From NCBI GenBank assembly GCA_013398955.1, contig VWPU01009690.1, positions 1-64,000 on the forward strand: 64,000 nucleotides of DNA, written 5' to 3'. The translations under genes and the position numbers were made by a program. This document shows, in pieces, positions 12,031 to 24,944 of this stretch. This stretch comes from Callaeas wilsoni (taxonomy: Eukaryota > Chordata > Aves > Passeriformes > Callaeidae). Positions within the stretch are counted from its first letter, which is position 1. Each line of letters opens with the position of its first letter. A model generated the notes under the pieces. It did no database searches, was not told the DNA's origin, and worked only from the letters and a program-made list of their open reading frames with translations.

Positions 12031-13301
12031 ATGAATTCCTATGTCTACTCATTTATACAAAAAAAAGTTCATAAGCATTGATTTTATAAAATTAACAAGA
12101 AACATTGCCCTTTTGTTGAAACGTGCCATTATATGATTACAAAATAAAGTAGCATATGATGTCACATAAGGAAGCAATTAAAATTATTTTTAGTACTAAA
12201 TATCATCAGTCTGATCTCAAAGCTTTTTAGATGTTCTTACCCTATAAATTTTGGAACTCAGCAGAGACCTCTGTCTAGCCTGACCAGACTTTTTAGAAGC
12301 ACTTGACTTGGAGTGAGCTAAAATATCTGAATAGCACTATTTTCCTTAACTTTTTTAGATACCTTAACTGTCTCTAAAGCTGGCACAATGGTTAACTATG
12401 AACAAAAACTGAAGATTTTAATTAGAGGGAAGATTATAACTATGTGTTCAAACAAACCTCTTTGAAGATCACAGCCTAAAATCTCCTGTGTTTTTAGAAT
12501 CTAGAACAGAAGTTATTTTTGCTTTTGTGTTCCAAACTATATTAGAGATGAGGTGTTGTGGATGAAGGAAGGATGTAGGAGGCACCCTTAATTAAAAGAA
12601 AATTTTCAGGCCTCACAGCTCTACAATTTATTAAGCAGAAAGAAATCCATATTTCAGAGTAATCTATGATTCAGTCTTCCTTTTGGGCTATCTGGCTGAG
12701 AGGTAATGGTAATATTCATGATTTTTCAGAGTTACTAGTGTAAAATGCTTCAGAAATGAAATGCATATCAGGAATTTCTCCAGTCAGTTCTCTTTACACA
12801 GTTTCATTTTTCCTCCTGCCGAGGTGATCAGGAGACATCCATTAGCTGGATTTTCTCTCTTATGATGTAATGATATGGTACAAAGTTCAATCAAATTCCA
12901 ATTAATTCTTTTAAAGCTGTGTTTAATATTGAACAAAATCTTAGCTGTGCAAAAATTACTGTTACAGTTAAAGTTCCCTGTAAATGTCCAAAGTAGTGCC
13001 AATACTGACAAGTCTAAATGATGGCATTTCATGGCATCTTGCATTTTCCTGTTATTTAGCATATATCTACTGTAAGTAAATTATAAGCACATACAGAAAC
13101 ATCAGTGGAGTTTATTGATGAATCTAGCTGAATTACATCAATGAGTCAGGGATTTTCATGTTATGTCAAAGCTTCTATAAACAGAACTCGTTTTCAGTTC
13201 TTCTTAGAAACTTAGGGCACCCACATATTTTAGTGCAAGGTCTCCCTTGACCTAGAGGTTTTCTAAGAGAGATTATAACTTAGGTCACTCACTTCAGCAA
13301 T
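12031..13301. other. Unique AT-rich DNA, no gene seen
   Basis: Only short chance ORFs, with no recognised repeats. Confidence 0.55.
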
Positions 13302-13379
13302 AGGTGACCCTGCTTGAGCAGGGAAGAGTGTTCAAAGTCACCTCTAGAGGTACCTCCCAGCCTTTACCATTCTGTGATA
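13302..13379 (+). mobile_element. CR1 3'-tail fragment, forward strand
   Basis: The segment reads as a diverged CR1 3' terminus: GTGACCCTGCTTGAGCAGGG, a CCTCTAGAGGTACCTCCCAG block, then ACCATTCTGTGAT. About 78 bases remain. It opens the longer ORF that follows, which is therefore not a gene. Confidence 0.75.
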
Positions 13380-14789
13380 AAAAGTGTCTTGAAGAAAGTG
13401 CAGTAACAGGGTCAAAGTTCCTACATGATCACCTCTTAGATACCTCAGGGTGTCTATGGGTAATCAGTTTGCAAGTACAGGTGAGGAGGATATTTAATGT
13501 GATGGGGCAGGAGGTGTGGGGGGGAGCATTTGCTTACACTACCTACTTACTGTTACATAAGGATTTATTCTGTAAAGAAACCTGCTGCTAATAGTGGCCT
13601 TCTAGCAACAGGACAGCACTCCTGAAATGTCTGCCCTTCCTTAAAACACAGAAAAACATGGAACGAAGTATTTTGTATTCTAAAGGACTGCTTAATGAAG
13701 AACTACTATTCTCTTATCTTTACCAATACTGTGCAATTGGTAAATTATCTCCCTGTCTCAAATGGTCTTTCTACATGTACAGCTAATTTGCCATTTATCA
13801 CAATAATTCAACAAATACACAACCATATTTAAAGTCTGCTCTAGGTAAATCAGAGAAGTGTAGGGTTTTTCTTTGTCAAGTCCTGCAAAACTTGTGTAGA
13901 AGCATAAAAGTGTGGTGTGATGTGATTACTGTAGTGTCTGGACAATGTTTCTTGAGTGATGCCTTGTGCTTGAAGAAAGCATTGATGCTTTTTGGTAGAA
14001 AAAAAAAGAGATAGGAAGGCCAGAAAAACAGCTGACAATAAAAGTTGCCCTGACAAAGTCTAAACTCTGCCATTAATTCTTTGTTCACAGTAGGAATTAG
14101 CTCAAGTGACGCAGGGATTTTTTTTTGTTCAGCTCTTCTTGAACCAGAAATTTTGTTCTGTGCAATTCTGTTATTTCCAAAGGTGTAGTTAAGACAGAGC
14201 CATCTCAAAATTATATCCCTCAATAGGTAACTAGCTTTTGTCCTTCATTATAGGCAAGAGAAACAATTTAGCTGTTTGTAATTGTGAGACCATAATTTTA
14301 CGATGGAAAAATTTCATGTGAAGTTCTGCATAGAATTGAATTTGAGGCAGAAAGCTGGAAATATCTGGGCTCTGTATGTGTAATCAAAGAAAACAGGGAT
14401 GAAGGAAAGACTAGAGTAAAAGAAAAAGATGTATTGCTGCATTGGTAGTTGTCGGAGAAAAGAGAAAAAATATCTCAAATCATAAGCATACACAGTCCTG
14501 AAGAGAAGGCAGAATTATTTAGTATTTCTATTCTTCTGCTGCCAGCAAGTGTTTGAGAAATACAGGTATAAATATGTGTGTACATCTATTGTTGATCATT
14601 TTGAAGGGTGACAACTTTCTGTTGTTGAAATTTACTCTGTTCAAGGAATGAAGGTCTGTGTAATGGACCTAATCAGAGATTGCAGTCATCCTGAGGAAGT
14701 ACTTCGAGCACTGTGATTTCCAGTCACAAATGTAATTATGGAGGTGGAAAATGCTAGTTTGTTTGGATTAACCAATTCATTAATGTTGC

Positions 14790-14806
14790 TTTTTTTTTTT
14801 TTTTTT
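14790..14806. repeat. Poly-T run (17)
   Basis: Uninterrupted T homopolymer. No retroposed body is recognised on either side. Confidence 0.9.
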
Positions 14807-15912
14807 AAACCACTGGACCACTGTCAACCTTGGTGTTATTTAGGGAAATTCCTTCATATTCACATACAGTTGTCAATATAGTAACATTTTGCTGGAAAAC
14901 AACAACAATTGCTAACTGGGTCATCAGTATCAAGAATTATCTTTCAAGCAGGAATAAATAGTAACAAGCAAAGACCAGAAAAATCAGTTTAAAGACATCC
15001 AGATTTCTGTGACACCAGCAGATTGGCTGAGAGCAATTAGAATAAAAGACTTTGATATGAAAATCCAAGGACAGAATCCACTTTCTTGGGCAGCTCAAGA
15101 AGGAAGAATCAGCAAAATGATTCTCTAAAGCAATTCAGAGAGTGTTTATGTTCCTGTGATTCTGGACAGGAGATACCTTGCAAATTTTGTGTTGTTAGGC
15201 TTCTTAGAGATAAGTAGTGTTCCAATAGAGAGATGAATTCCAGTTCTTCTATAATTTTGACAGTTAAAAGTCATCCCTACAAAGTAAAATCGAGTGTGAT
15301 TCTTGCATATGTCAGCTTCATCCTACCAACACCAATGAATTCACAAGTGCACAATCAGAACACTTGAAAGCAGCAAGGTTCTTCACCTTGGAAGCAGCTT
15401 GTTTCAAACAGGTGTAACCAGATAGGCACCATTAACACAGAGTAAGACAATTGTTGGTATTTGAAGAGCTCATCAAGAAAACAACAGTCAAGATGACACA
15501 ATAAAATTTTTGAACATATCAATATGAAAAATCAGAAATTTTTACAATGCTTAGAGAACAGAATTAATGAAGAGGTGATGCAAATGTATATAAAGAGCAT
15601 GCAAATAGCAAAATGCAAATCATAAGTGGGAATTAATGGTCAATTTGTTCATGTTAGGAAAATCAGTTTGTCTGAATCCACTCATTTGCCAAAGATACGT
15701 AAGATGCTTAAGATGCACAAGAAAAGGTGCGGGGGTTTTTTTCAGTTTTTCTCTTGCATAGTATTTGGAAATTTGTAATAATAAAGACAAAATTGAATCA
15801 AAATTCAGCGTATCAACTTTTTGTTTACTTTTCAGGCATGACTTTCTGTCACACGTATTTTGAGCTACATTATCTTCTTTTTCATTAAGTAAGTGATCTG
15901 TTTATTGCACTG

Positions 15913-15980
15913 GATTTTGTTTGGGTTTGGTTTTGGTTTATTCATTTGCTTGTTTGTTTCTGGTTTAGTTGTTGTTGTTT
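15913..15980. repeat. GTTT-rich low-complexity patch
   Basis: Repeated TTTG, GGTTTGG and GTTGTT units. The same style of patch recurs at 46.0 and 47.3 kb. Confidence 0.7.
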
Positions 15981-16431
15981 ATTTTAATTTGACAGTTTTA
16001 AGTGTTCCAAATTGCAATTATCAGTGGTCATAAAATGAAGTTCTTCTACAGTATGTTTCTTAGGTGTAAGTCGGTCTTTCTGTTCTTCAAAATCATAGCA
16101 AGACTGCACTCTCTCAGAGTTTATGTTTCTCCATAAATCCAGCCACAGTCAAAAGGAGCACTAAGAATTTAAGGTCTTAAAACCATAATGGTTTACCACC
16201 TGTTCTCCATGAATTGGAGTGGCTTTGGGTTCAGAAAGGTTTCTTTTCTGTAATTTTTGTACAGTAAAGCAAATGAAAAGTTCCTGATGCTTTCCTCAAG
16301 TCTCCCATATCCAGAGGGGAACACAATATCTCACAATTTTAGTTATCAATGGAAGCTACGACTCTGATTTTTCCTTGTAGCTTTCAGTGGTGTATAGCTG
16401 GGGTTAATCTGCTCCAAACCTAACCACATCA

Positions 16432-16466
16432 TAAAAAAAAACCAAAAAACAACCAACCAAACAACT
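16432..16466. repeat. A/C-rich low-complexity patch (CCAAA type)
   Basis: AACCAAAAAACAACCAACC-style repeats, the complement of the GGTTT-type patches elsewhere in the window. Confidence 0.75.
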
Positions 16467-16528
16467 ATTTTTATTTATAATTAAATGTTAGCTATTCATT
16501 TCAAGCTAGTGGAACTTTTCTTATTTTC

Positions 16529-16546
16529 AAAAAAAAAAAAAAAAAA
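16529..16546. repeat. Poly-A run (18)
   Basis: Uninterrupted A homopolymer without an associated retroposed sequence that I can identify. Confidence 0.9.
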
Positions 16547-19500
16547 TCCAGTTGCTACGGCCTGTCATTTTGAAACTGAAATGAAATTTAGAACACATTG
16601 TGTTTTGGTAAGAAGAATTAGTCTATTGGGGATTTCTTTATTACATTAACTTCAGCTAGCTATATATACTGATATAGCTACTGAAATAAATCTTTCCTAT
16701 ATGTATGCCATGTTATTATATAGAAAACATCAGGTTCAAGAACAATAAAAAGCTTTAGAGCTTTAGGAGCATTAAGAAAACTTTTAAAAAAGTATAATGT
16801 GTCTTCTTGTTCATAAACACCTCTTCAAATTTCTAAAATCTGAAGTCAATTAGTCTTGGGGGTTTTTTTTGGAAACTTGTAAATTTGTAGTGTTAAAATA
16901 ATCTTAAATAAATTAAGATATATTAACAAAATACTTGGGAGCACTGCCATGTATGTTTCTTTTGAGTTGTATGACTTACTGCCTTACAGAATGGTGAGGA
17001 TGTGACCCAGAAAGTTCCTTCTTCAATACACTACTTCAGAAAACAGTAACTCAGACAAAAAAAAAAGTGAAAACCCAAAACCAGACCAAGCAACCAAACA
17101 AACCCTCTCCCCAATCGAATCATTACAAGAGAAAGAAAACTGTATTAACAAGATACACTTTAAAAAGCATCCTGTGATTTCTAACTTCTTGTGATTTTTT
17201 GAGAAAAAACTTGGCCTACCATTAGAGGAAATTACACTCAAAATCTGTGGGGACTTTATGTTTCCGATACAGTGCTACTTCCACCTGTGCTAATACCAAT
17301 AAAGTTAATTTCCAAACTGAAAGGTCATGCCTAATTTGTCATCTGCATTCTGTACTCATGACACATGCCCAAGGCAAATTTAAGCTTGAAAACAGAATAA
17401 AAAATAGTGAGGTAGAGAATTGTTAGTTTCTAAAAATACAGAAAAGATGGATTTCCTAAATCAAAGCATATTGCTGTTTGTTGGATCTGTTCAAGTATCA
17501 CTTGGCTCTGTTTATTTTTCCAAGTGGAAATTTTTTCTTCCTAGTAGGAGGAAATTTCTTCCTTGACATGAAGCCTTGATGAACTCGGGCCAACAAAGAG
17601 AATATTTTCTTATTCTTCCAGGTTGTCATTTGATAGTATCTTTGTCCAAGGACAGACAATCTCTTACACTCTGCTTTTCTACCACTTCCTTACTGCTAGA
17701 CTGCTATGTGCCAGAGAGGCAATTCCAGTAGTGCTCAAGGGAAGGTTAAGTGTTGGGAATATCCTAATCAGTTCCATAATTTTTCTGTGTATGAATGTGT
17801 GTAATTTTTTTTATTTATATATGTTTGCATCTAACATAGGTATGTGAATATGTATATGTGATATGTGATCTCATCAGAATTCCATGATAAATCATTATCC
17901 TTACATGATGATTAATTTTTCTTTTAAATCTCTGAACAACTCTGGAAGTATGTGTATTGATTTGCATATAAGTTGATGACTATGTAGTTAATTGGTGAGT
18001 TACATGCAGATGTGGTTTGCAGTATTTTCAATCTGCTAAAGTGTTTGTGATGTGACTGCTTGTGTTTATGAGAAATGCAAGATAAGATCCATGTCTGGGA
18101 ATATTTTTAGGTCTGTCTGTATTGTAGCATGTCTATAAGTAGTGATTATCATTGCTTGCTTCAGATACTCACAAAAATAATTCCATGAGGGCGACAGAAG
18201 ACACAAAAGTATAGTTTGACTATACAAAAGTATAGTGCACATACTAATTTATAATATTAGATTAAATTAAAAATAAGTCAAAGCTTCTTAAAAATTATCC
18301 AAAACAGCATAAAAGGACTAAAAGAATAGTAATAGAATTCCTAATACTATGACATATACAAGATAACTGTGTAGGATACTCCAGCATTTGAGAAATCTGT
18401 TCTATAAAAAAGAAAGATAAAAATGGAAGCATACCCGTAACCATGAAGCAGATGTCCAGAAGCACAATATTACGATTTTAACAAATTTAACCACTACATT
18501 TTGCTATTCTTTTCTTTTGAAGAAGAGATTTTCTGAATACAAGAATTGTCACAAGACCCAAACCAACAAAAAAACCCCCAAGCAGCAATTTACCTTCTGT
18601 TTTCATATGTATAAGGATCACTGAGTGCACAAAGGTAGAGCTAAAATGTATCAAAATAACTTAGCTGTCTCTTCCTAGATTTATTGAGTTCAAATTCTTC
18701 CTGCAATTCAGTCACCATAGTCTGATTTTTGGTCTTATATTTGTTGAATCAGGAAACTCATACTAAGTTTATAATCCATGTCAGGTAAACAAGTCTCTGT
18801 GGAAAAGAACATTCAAAGAAGACAAAGTATATTGTGAAGGTAAGAGATAGTCTGGACTTTACTCCCTGTTTCACTACATAAATGTGTGCTCTGGCAAAAC
18901 ATAGCAGGTTATTTTAAATTTTGTGGATGCAAATGTATTAAAAACGGAAAAAAAAAAATGATAACAGTTCTTAACAGAAGAATGGAAACAAGTGAGAGTG
19001 GCCAGATGTTTCAGACAAAAAAGTGCTTTGAAAACAATGTACTGTCCAGTTTTGTTTCATTGCCTAGACATGCACCAAAACCATGTTAAAGTAATCTGAC
19101 TAGTTTCTAAATATAATCAGTTATTTAGTAACAAGTCTTGAAAAATAATTTCCAAAATCTACAAGAGACAAGGCACCGAAGTGCACTAAGATGACTTCTG
19201 AGAGAGTCTTGCTTCTGTGTATTGGCTTTCATATGATATCTGGTTAATATTTGCTGCCCCCTGTAGTTTACTCTTACATAGTTTCCATAAAACAATCTGA
19301 GGTGACTGAAAATGTAAACCAAGATTTTCTTTTCTACTGATTATCTTTTGGTTATTTCTTACTTCTGTCATCCTGTCTGAATTGTTGTTGTGTTGAGAAC
19401 TGGGATGATTCTCAATTAATTTCTTGTTCAAATGTTATTTGATAGATTAAAATGAGCAGATATTTAAAGTACATGGATCCTATTTTAGACATGAATCTTC

Positions 19501-19888
19501 TGAAATAAATATAATTTCCTTTAAAGAGACAAATCAGGCAAATATTTAATAAAATGCATTGTAAATAATTACAGTGTGTAAACATCAGCAACCTTATGGT
19601 TCCTTGAAGTCTGTTTTTGGAGGAGATGATGAAAAGTGGTAGTTTCAAGTTTTAACAGGCATCTAAGATGCTTGCTGAGTTTAAAACGGTCCCATCACTG
19701 ACTAATGAGATATCACACTGTGCCTCAGAATTTAATAACTGGACTTCACAGTTACCAATGTCTTCTTTGTACTGAAGGAAGAGGGATTTAAACAGCCTAG
19801 AAAAAGGCTATATGAGAATGGAGGACTGCTATGAGGTATAAATCAGGGGTTTTAACCCAGTAATGCTAGAACCAGCTCATTACGATCA

Positions 19889-19923
19889 ACTTCCTGGAGG
19901 TGTTCTGACTTCCTGGAGGTGTT
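19889..19923. repeat. Direct duplication, period 19
   Basis: ACTTCCTGGAGGTGTT occurs at 19889-19904 and again at 19908-19923, separated by CTG. It is a local slippage product. Confidence 0.9.
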
Positions 19924-20192
19924 ATGAGCCAATTAGACAAGGGATATATGTACTTATTTTTGGTTTAATTTAAAAGAAGACAACTCTGAATTCTGAAAAG
20001 CTGGAACTTGAAGAGGTTGTGACACATTGTTCTGTTGATTGTAAACTACCAGTTACTCTTTACAGATATCAAACTCTTTATGAGTAAGAGTCACCAAGAT
20101 TGACATCCAGATTCAAAAACTGCCTTCATTGAGTTCTAACTCAAAATCTCCCAACCAGTCAACAAGAATTTATCTTATTTACAAATAACAAG

Positions 20193-20378
20193 TGATGGAG
20201 TTAAAAGATAAAGTAGGAGGAGATATGAAGAAAGGGCCAGAGGTGTCAGTCTCTGCCACGGATCAGGACCTAATAAAAAATATTTCTCAGGAAAACCCTG
20301 GTACAGATAGAATTACCTTGAAGCTGCCCTTGATCTTCAGTGAAGACGGTCATACCACGCTTAAGGCAAAATCAGCAG
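20193..20378 (+). other. Candidate coding exon (62 codons, symmetric phase 1), unrecognised
   Basis: A stop-free frame is bounded by AACAAG at 20187-20192, which could be a splice acceptor with a T-rich tract just upstream, and by CAG|GTGAGG at 20376-20384, a strong donor. Between these sites are exactly 186 bases, so the exon would begin and end in phase 1. The peptide is hydrophilic and mixed (for example KKGPEVSVSATDQDLIKN and ENPGTDRITLKLPL), with a G+C content above its surroundings. I do not recognise a family. Against it: no other exon of the same gene can be linked to it, and the reverse strand of the same segment also has an AAG|GTAATT donor-like site, so chance remains likely. Confidence 0.22.
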
Positions 20379-21905
20379 GTGAGGAATGACCTAGGCAGTT
20401 GGAAACTGGTCTATGTTTGCAGAGTTCATCAATCCCAGCTGCTAGGCCTGAACAGTTCCAAGACAGAGCAATGCACGGGGAAGTTTTTGTTTTAGTGGAT
20501 GAAGGCACTATTATAAATATCAGAATTTAGTTTACATAGGTGTACCCTTGTTAGCATATGTACCCAAGGCAGAAATTTGTCTTCAAAAATTAAGCAAAGT
20601 AGAAAGAAGGAAAAAAGTAACGAAAAGCAAAAAGTGGGACAATTCCAACATGAAAACTCTCTATTTTAGAGAACTTAAATGCTAGCACAAATGGTAGTAA
20701 AAGAAACTGCTTCACTTTCTGTGCGTGCATGCCTGAAAATTCCATTGTTCCAGTTTAACATGTCCATGATAGATCAAAATAGGATTGTGAAACAAAATTT
20801 CAGATACATACTTGAAAAGGCTTACAAAGTCAAAGATGACACTTCTTTAAAGTATCAGGACAGTTACTGAGTCATATCGCTTATGAACAACCAATTTATC
20901 AATCCATTTACATGAACTTCAGAAAAAGGTCATTTTCATAATTTGTTCTTACTATGTAACAGAGGGTACACAGTTTCTCTCCTCCAGTCCATCCTCAAAC
21001 CACTGCTGTGCCTTTTGTACTGCAAAAACACACCTTTTGGATAAGCGTCTAATATTTATTTTAAAACCTGCTCTATGGGGAATCCACAATATTCTTACAG
21101 AAATAATTTTAGTGTCTCATTAGCCTTGCTTGTTAAAATGGGCTTGCTATTTCTCAGCTAAATTGTCTGATGGCTTTGGTTTGAAAATTAACATTATCAA
21201 AAATTTTCACTTACATACATACAAACTACAGAGAAACCAATTTTTAATTCCCCTGTTTAAGCAGCATAGATTCAGCTTTTTAATTCCTGACAATAAAACA
21301 AGCTTTCCCCATTCTTGCAGTTTTTCTACACACTATGTTAAAAATGCTATGTCTATTTATATTGCGCATATGGTAGTTCATAATTGGTTTTGTTTCTATT
21401 TTGTATGTATTATTTCTAACATTCCTCTACCATAATCTGTGTTCTTCTCAAAGTCCTGTGGTGAGTTACAGAAGTCTGAGAGAATCCTAAACCAAATTTT
21501 TATGTTAGAAACTGTTACCATGTGTAAAATTTGCTTTCTCAATATAAGATAATTTCATTCATTTAGATCAATTATTGTAATGCTTTCCTAGATACAGATG
21601 CTGGGTGGTCCACTGGAACACTGGCAGTCTGTGGTTTAGTGGAGAAAATTAGGTTTTCGACACCTTTTCTCTGAAAATTCTTAAGATGCTTAAGACTGAT
21701 TATAAGAAACAATGTCTGTCTGCAGAATTTTGCAAGAGTGGACTTAATTTGTCTTAAATGGGGAAAACAGGAACTTCAGATTTAAAGATTTTTTTTATTT
21801 GTATAATGCTTCCAAGAAGTTTTTTTAAAATGAAACAAAAAGAAATGGGTTTTGGAAGTTCTTTGGGAGTAGTTCAGGACATGAGGAACTAATAGGCAAA
21901 AGTCC
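20379..21905. other. Unique AT-rich DNA, no gene seen
   Basis: Contains a 101-codon forward frame (21130-21435) whose composition looks like random AT-rich translation, and nothing else that I recognise. Confidence 0.55.
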
Positions 21906-22423
21906 TGTTGCCTTTTTCCCAACCTGGAAATAAAACTCAAGATACTTTTAGTAAAGAGGTAATATAAAAGTGGATCTTTATTTGAAGGCCTTCAGGGGCA
22001 GTTGTGGAAAGATGCCCACAAAAGCGCACCCCCCCTCTGCCCCCCCAGGGGTGAGTACATTTTTATAGGTTTTAGGAAATTAGAGTAATTGATTAAAAGC
22101 ACCAATTAGGAGAACGAGTGGTGATGCAATTCCCCCCCAGGTCAAGCCTCTTTGCTGGAGTTGCCCCCTTGGCACTAGCTGTACTTTGCCCATGAAATGT
22201 ATCTCGAAGTGTTGTTCTCAACCTTGGTTCCCAGGAAGAACCAAGAGAGCACTGGGGCCTTGTACCCCCTGTGGCTTGGAGCTCTGGAATTTGTTTTGTC
22301 TTTCTGCCTAGGGAAAGGCCATGGAAAACTACTGGGAAAACTAGCCATTAATACAGTAGGCTACAGAGCTACAAATACATGTGCAAAGAATACAGAGAAC
22401 ATATAAAAGAAAAGACGGCAACA
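21906..22423 (-). mobile_element. Solo LTR of an endogenous retrovirus, reverse strand
   Basis: The 518-bp block is bounded by a perfect 7-bp inverted repeat, TGTTGCC at 21906-21912 and GGCAACA at 22417-22423, the usual TG...CA ends of an LTR. Read on the reverse strand it has a TATAAAAA box (about 22057-22064) followed roughly 80 bases later by an AATAAA signal (21977-21982), giving a normal U3-R-U5 order. C-runs (22028-22047) and local G+C differ from the flanks. No gag, pol or env remains lie beside it, so it is a solo LTR left by recombination. Flanking bases do not form an obvious target duplication, which lowers certainty about the exact ends. Confidence 0.7.
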
Positions 22424-22442
22424 ACCAAACAGCATCAGGCCC

Positions 22443-22490
22443 ATTATCATTATTATAATTATTAATATTATGACTACTACTACTATTACT
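22443..22490. repeat. ATT / ACT trinucleotide-rich repeat
   Basis: Imperfect ATT repeats pass into a (TAC)n run. It lies 20 bases beyond the right end of the solo LTR. Confidence 0.8.
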
Positions 22491-24944
22491 AAAGGATGTT
22501 CATAAACGTATAAAAATTTACTTGTACTTAGGAATCAAGTAGAACCTAGAAAGGTTTAAAAAGAATTTTTAAATTGTCTGAAAACAAAAACGTTCACATA
22601 ACAGAAGTTTCATTGTTCCAAACATATTTTAAGAATCAGTGCTTATTTTAACTAATCAAATGAAGACCTGAGAGTTCCAGAAAGAAGTTTAATGTCAACA
22701 TAATAATACTACTACCAAACTCTGATAAGATTTATTTCCTTAGTGAACTGTAGGTTCCACAGTAGTTAAGACAAGGAAGCATGTGGAAGATGAGAGCATT
22801 AGATAAATATTTTTCAGGGATTTTTTTGTTGTTAAATATTTATGGTTTCCAACATTAATCTTCAGAGGAAGAGAATATTACAATAGAAGAAACAAATAAG
22901 TTAGTAAATAAGTCACTCAAGAAGATTCCTGCCACAGAAATACTGGGAAACAAATGGTGGTGATCGGCTAAGGCCTTATTTATAAAGTGAAGTGTCTGTG
23001 TATTTTTACCAGGGAAAAATGACAGTCACTGACTTGAGGAAATACTTTTTGCGTCATATGTTTTAGTCCCTCAGAAAGTGTGTTTTTAGTAGGGGAAAAA
23101 GGCAAATATAGAAAACAAATGTTTTACGTAACAACAAATGTAGCTTCAGAAAATGATGAATAATTATTATAAAAAACACTCTAACCCCAGTAAATGACAA
23201 TGTAGTAACAATTTTGTGAGATTCAGTGGTAAACTAATTTCTTTGAAAATATGTGCTACTTTTTCCTCAAGATTCATCTAAAACATAGATCAGCAGTTCT
23301 GATATGAATTTTCTGATAAGGTTTGGAAATGGGAGTGACGTGAGCAGTCTTGATTTTCGGTATAGAGCTGAGGTGAAAAGGTAGTAAAAAGACACTGAAA
23401 GAATTTGACCTTTCCTTCATTCTCTCATAACTATTGGATATATCAAATATACTAATAAATACTAATACAATAACAACAACAATAGTAGTAATATGCTATA
23501 ATTAATTTTGTATTTAAATTTCTTTTTATGGGTATTTTGTAAAAATAGCATATTTTTCATTTTATCTATCGTTATTCATCATTTTTAGGTATCAGTTACA
23601 ATTAAGTAGACTGAGTACCTGTACGAATAGGCTTTTAATTTTCAGTTAATCTTTTCAAATTTCAAAAAAAAAAGTTAACATGATACATCTTCAGGTAAAT
23701 TTTAAATAGGTAAAAAGTGGCTGCATTTGGAGAATTCTATGTAGTGGAAATAATATGGAAAAGGGAAAATGAGAATTGAAGAGGAGTGGAAGGTAAATCT
23801 GGGTACAGGACATGGAAGGTGTTGGAGCTCTGTAGTCATATTTCAAGGAAGAGCTCATTAAAATATGTTCACAGGTGTTCTGGAGAAAAAGAGCCCATCT
23901 ATAAATACTTATCCATTCACACTTTCTTCTTATTTCTTTCTTTCTGTGTTTGTTTCTTATATAGCGAAATTTTAACTTAGGTGGTTAGAAAGAGTGTATA
24001 GACATTCAAGGATGTAAAGAAGCCCTTCTGCTGGTCAAAACCACAGGTGATAATTTAAAAGTTATGCAAACCTATATTTCCTAATGTCTGTATGCCATGA
24101 TGCATAACATAAGTGTCTTCAAACCCTCTCTACCTGGGAACATTCAGAAAAATCAAGCAAAAATTTTGAGGGTAAATGTGGATTGTTACAATATATAAGG
24201 CCTTGTGAAAATACTTTCATTTAGAAGTAAAGTTTTGGAGAGCTTTTTCAAGGACTAGTGAAAGTATCAAAACAGCAGTTTAATTTGCTTTATTTAAGCA
24301 TCTTAGCGCTTGCACTTTTAGTAAACTTGTCTTCATTTCTCTATGTTTTCCTGGTAAAAAGTCCTTCAATTACCAGCTCTATATTTTTTTTGTCTAAAAC
24401 CAGAATATTTGCAATTTCTTGAAAGACCTACCTCACATAATGAAACCACGTATTAAATATCTACCCTTCTATGTAAAAAAGTTTTTTGGGTGAGGAAACA
24501 TACAAATGTGGACAGAATGCACATCAGGAAGCAGTTAAAGAAGTCCATAATCTGCTACTTGGATGAGTTTTATGGGGTTTTTTTTAAATATTAAATTGCT
24601 TTGAGAGGCTTGATTAATCTTCAACAATAGCCTTCGTTATCTTCGTCTCTTGCGTTACGGGAACATTTTGACAGCTAGCTCTGGGACATTTTGGAGCTTT
24701 CTTCTCAGCATATACAGTTTAGATAATTCTCTGCAATAGTTCAGTTAAGGTGTACCCTTTAATGTTCATTGTTATGTACATCAGATTTTGTGACACAAAG
24801 TAATGCTCTCTATTAGCACATCTTTAAATTTGAGATGCCAATGGCAAAGAATATTTCATTAAATATTTTAAACCCTTCATAATTAAGAGATTTAAAGACA
24901 ACCCCCCCCCAACTTTACCTACTACATGCTTGTGTTTCTAATAT
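22491..24944. other. Unique AT-rich DNA, no gene seen
   Basis: Short trinucleotide-like ACA/AAT patches around 23460-23500, and a C9 run at 24902-24910 immediately before the next CR1. No exon or transposon recognised. Confidence 0.55.

Larger units (their letters stand above)
13380..20192. other. Unique AT-rich DNA with simple repeats
   Basis: No gene or transposon is recognised. It holds a T17 run (14790-14806), a GTTT-rich patch (about 15913-15980), A/C-rich and A-run patches (16432-16466, 16529-16546, 17058-17105), and a 16-bp duplication (19889-19923). At 18787-18841 a short forward segment ends in AAG|GTAAGA and is open in two frames, but its acceptor side is weak. Confidence 0.5.

Noticed and set aside
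13876..14223. 115-codon reverse ORF
   Set aside because: Random-looking composition, no family features, and within the chance length range.
18787..18841. Forward 55-nt segment ending in AAG|GTAAGA
   Set aside because: Acceptor side lacks a pyrimidine tract and two frames are open, so there is no coding preference.
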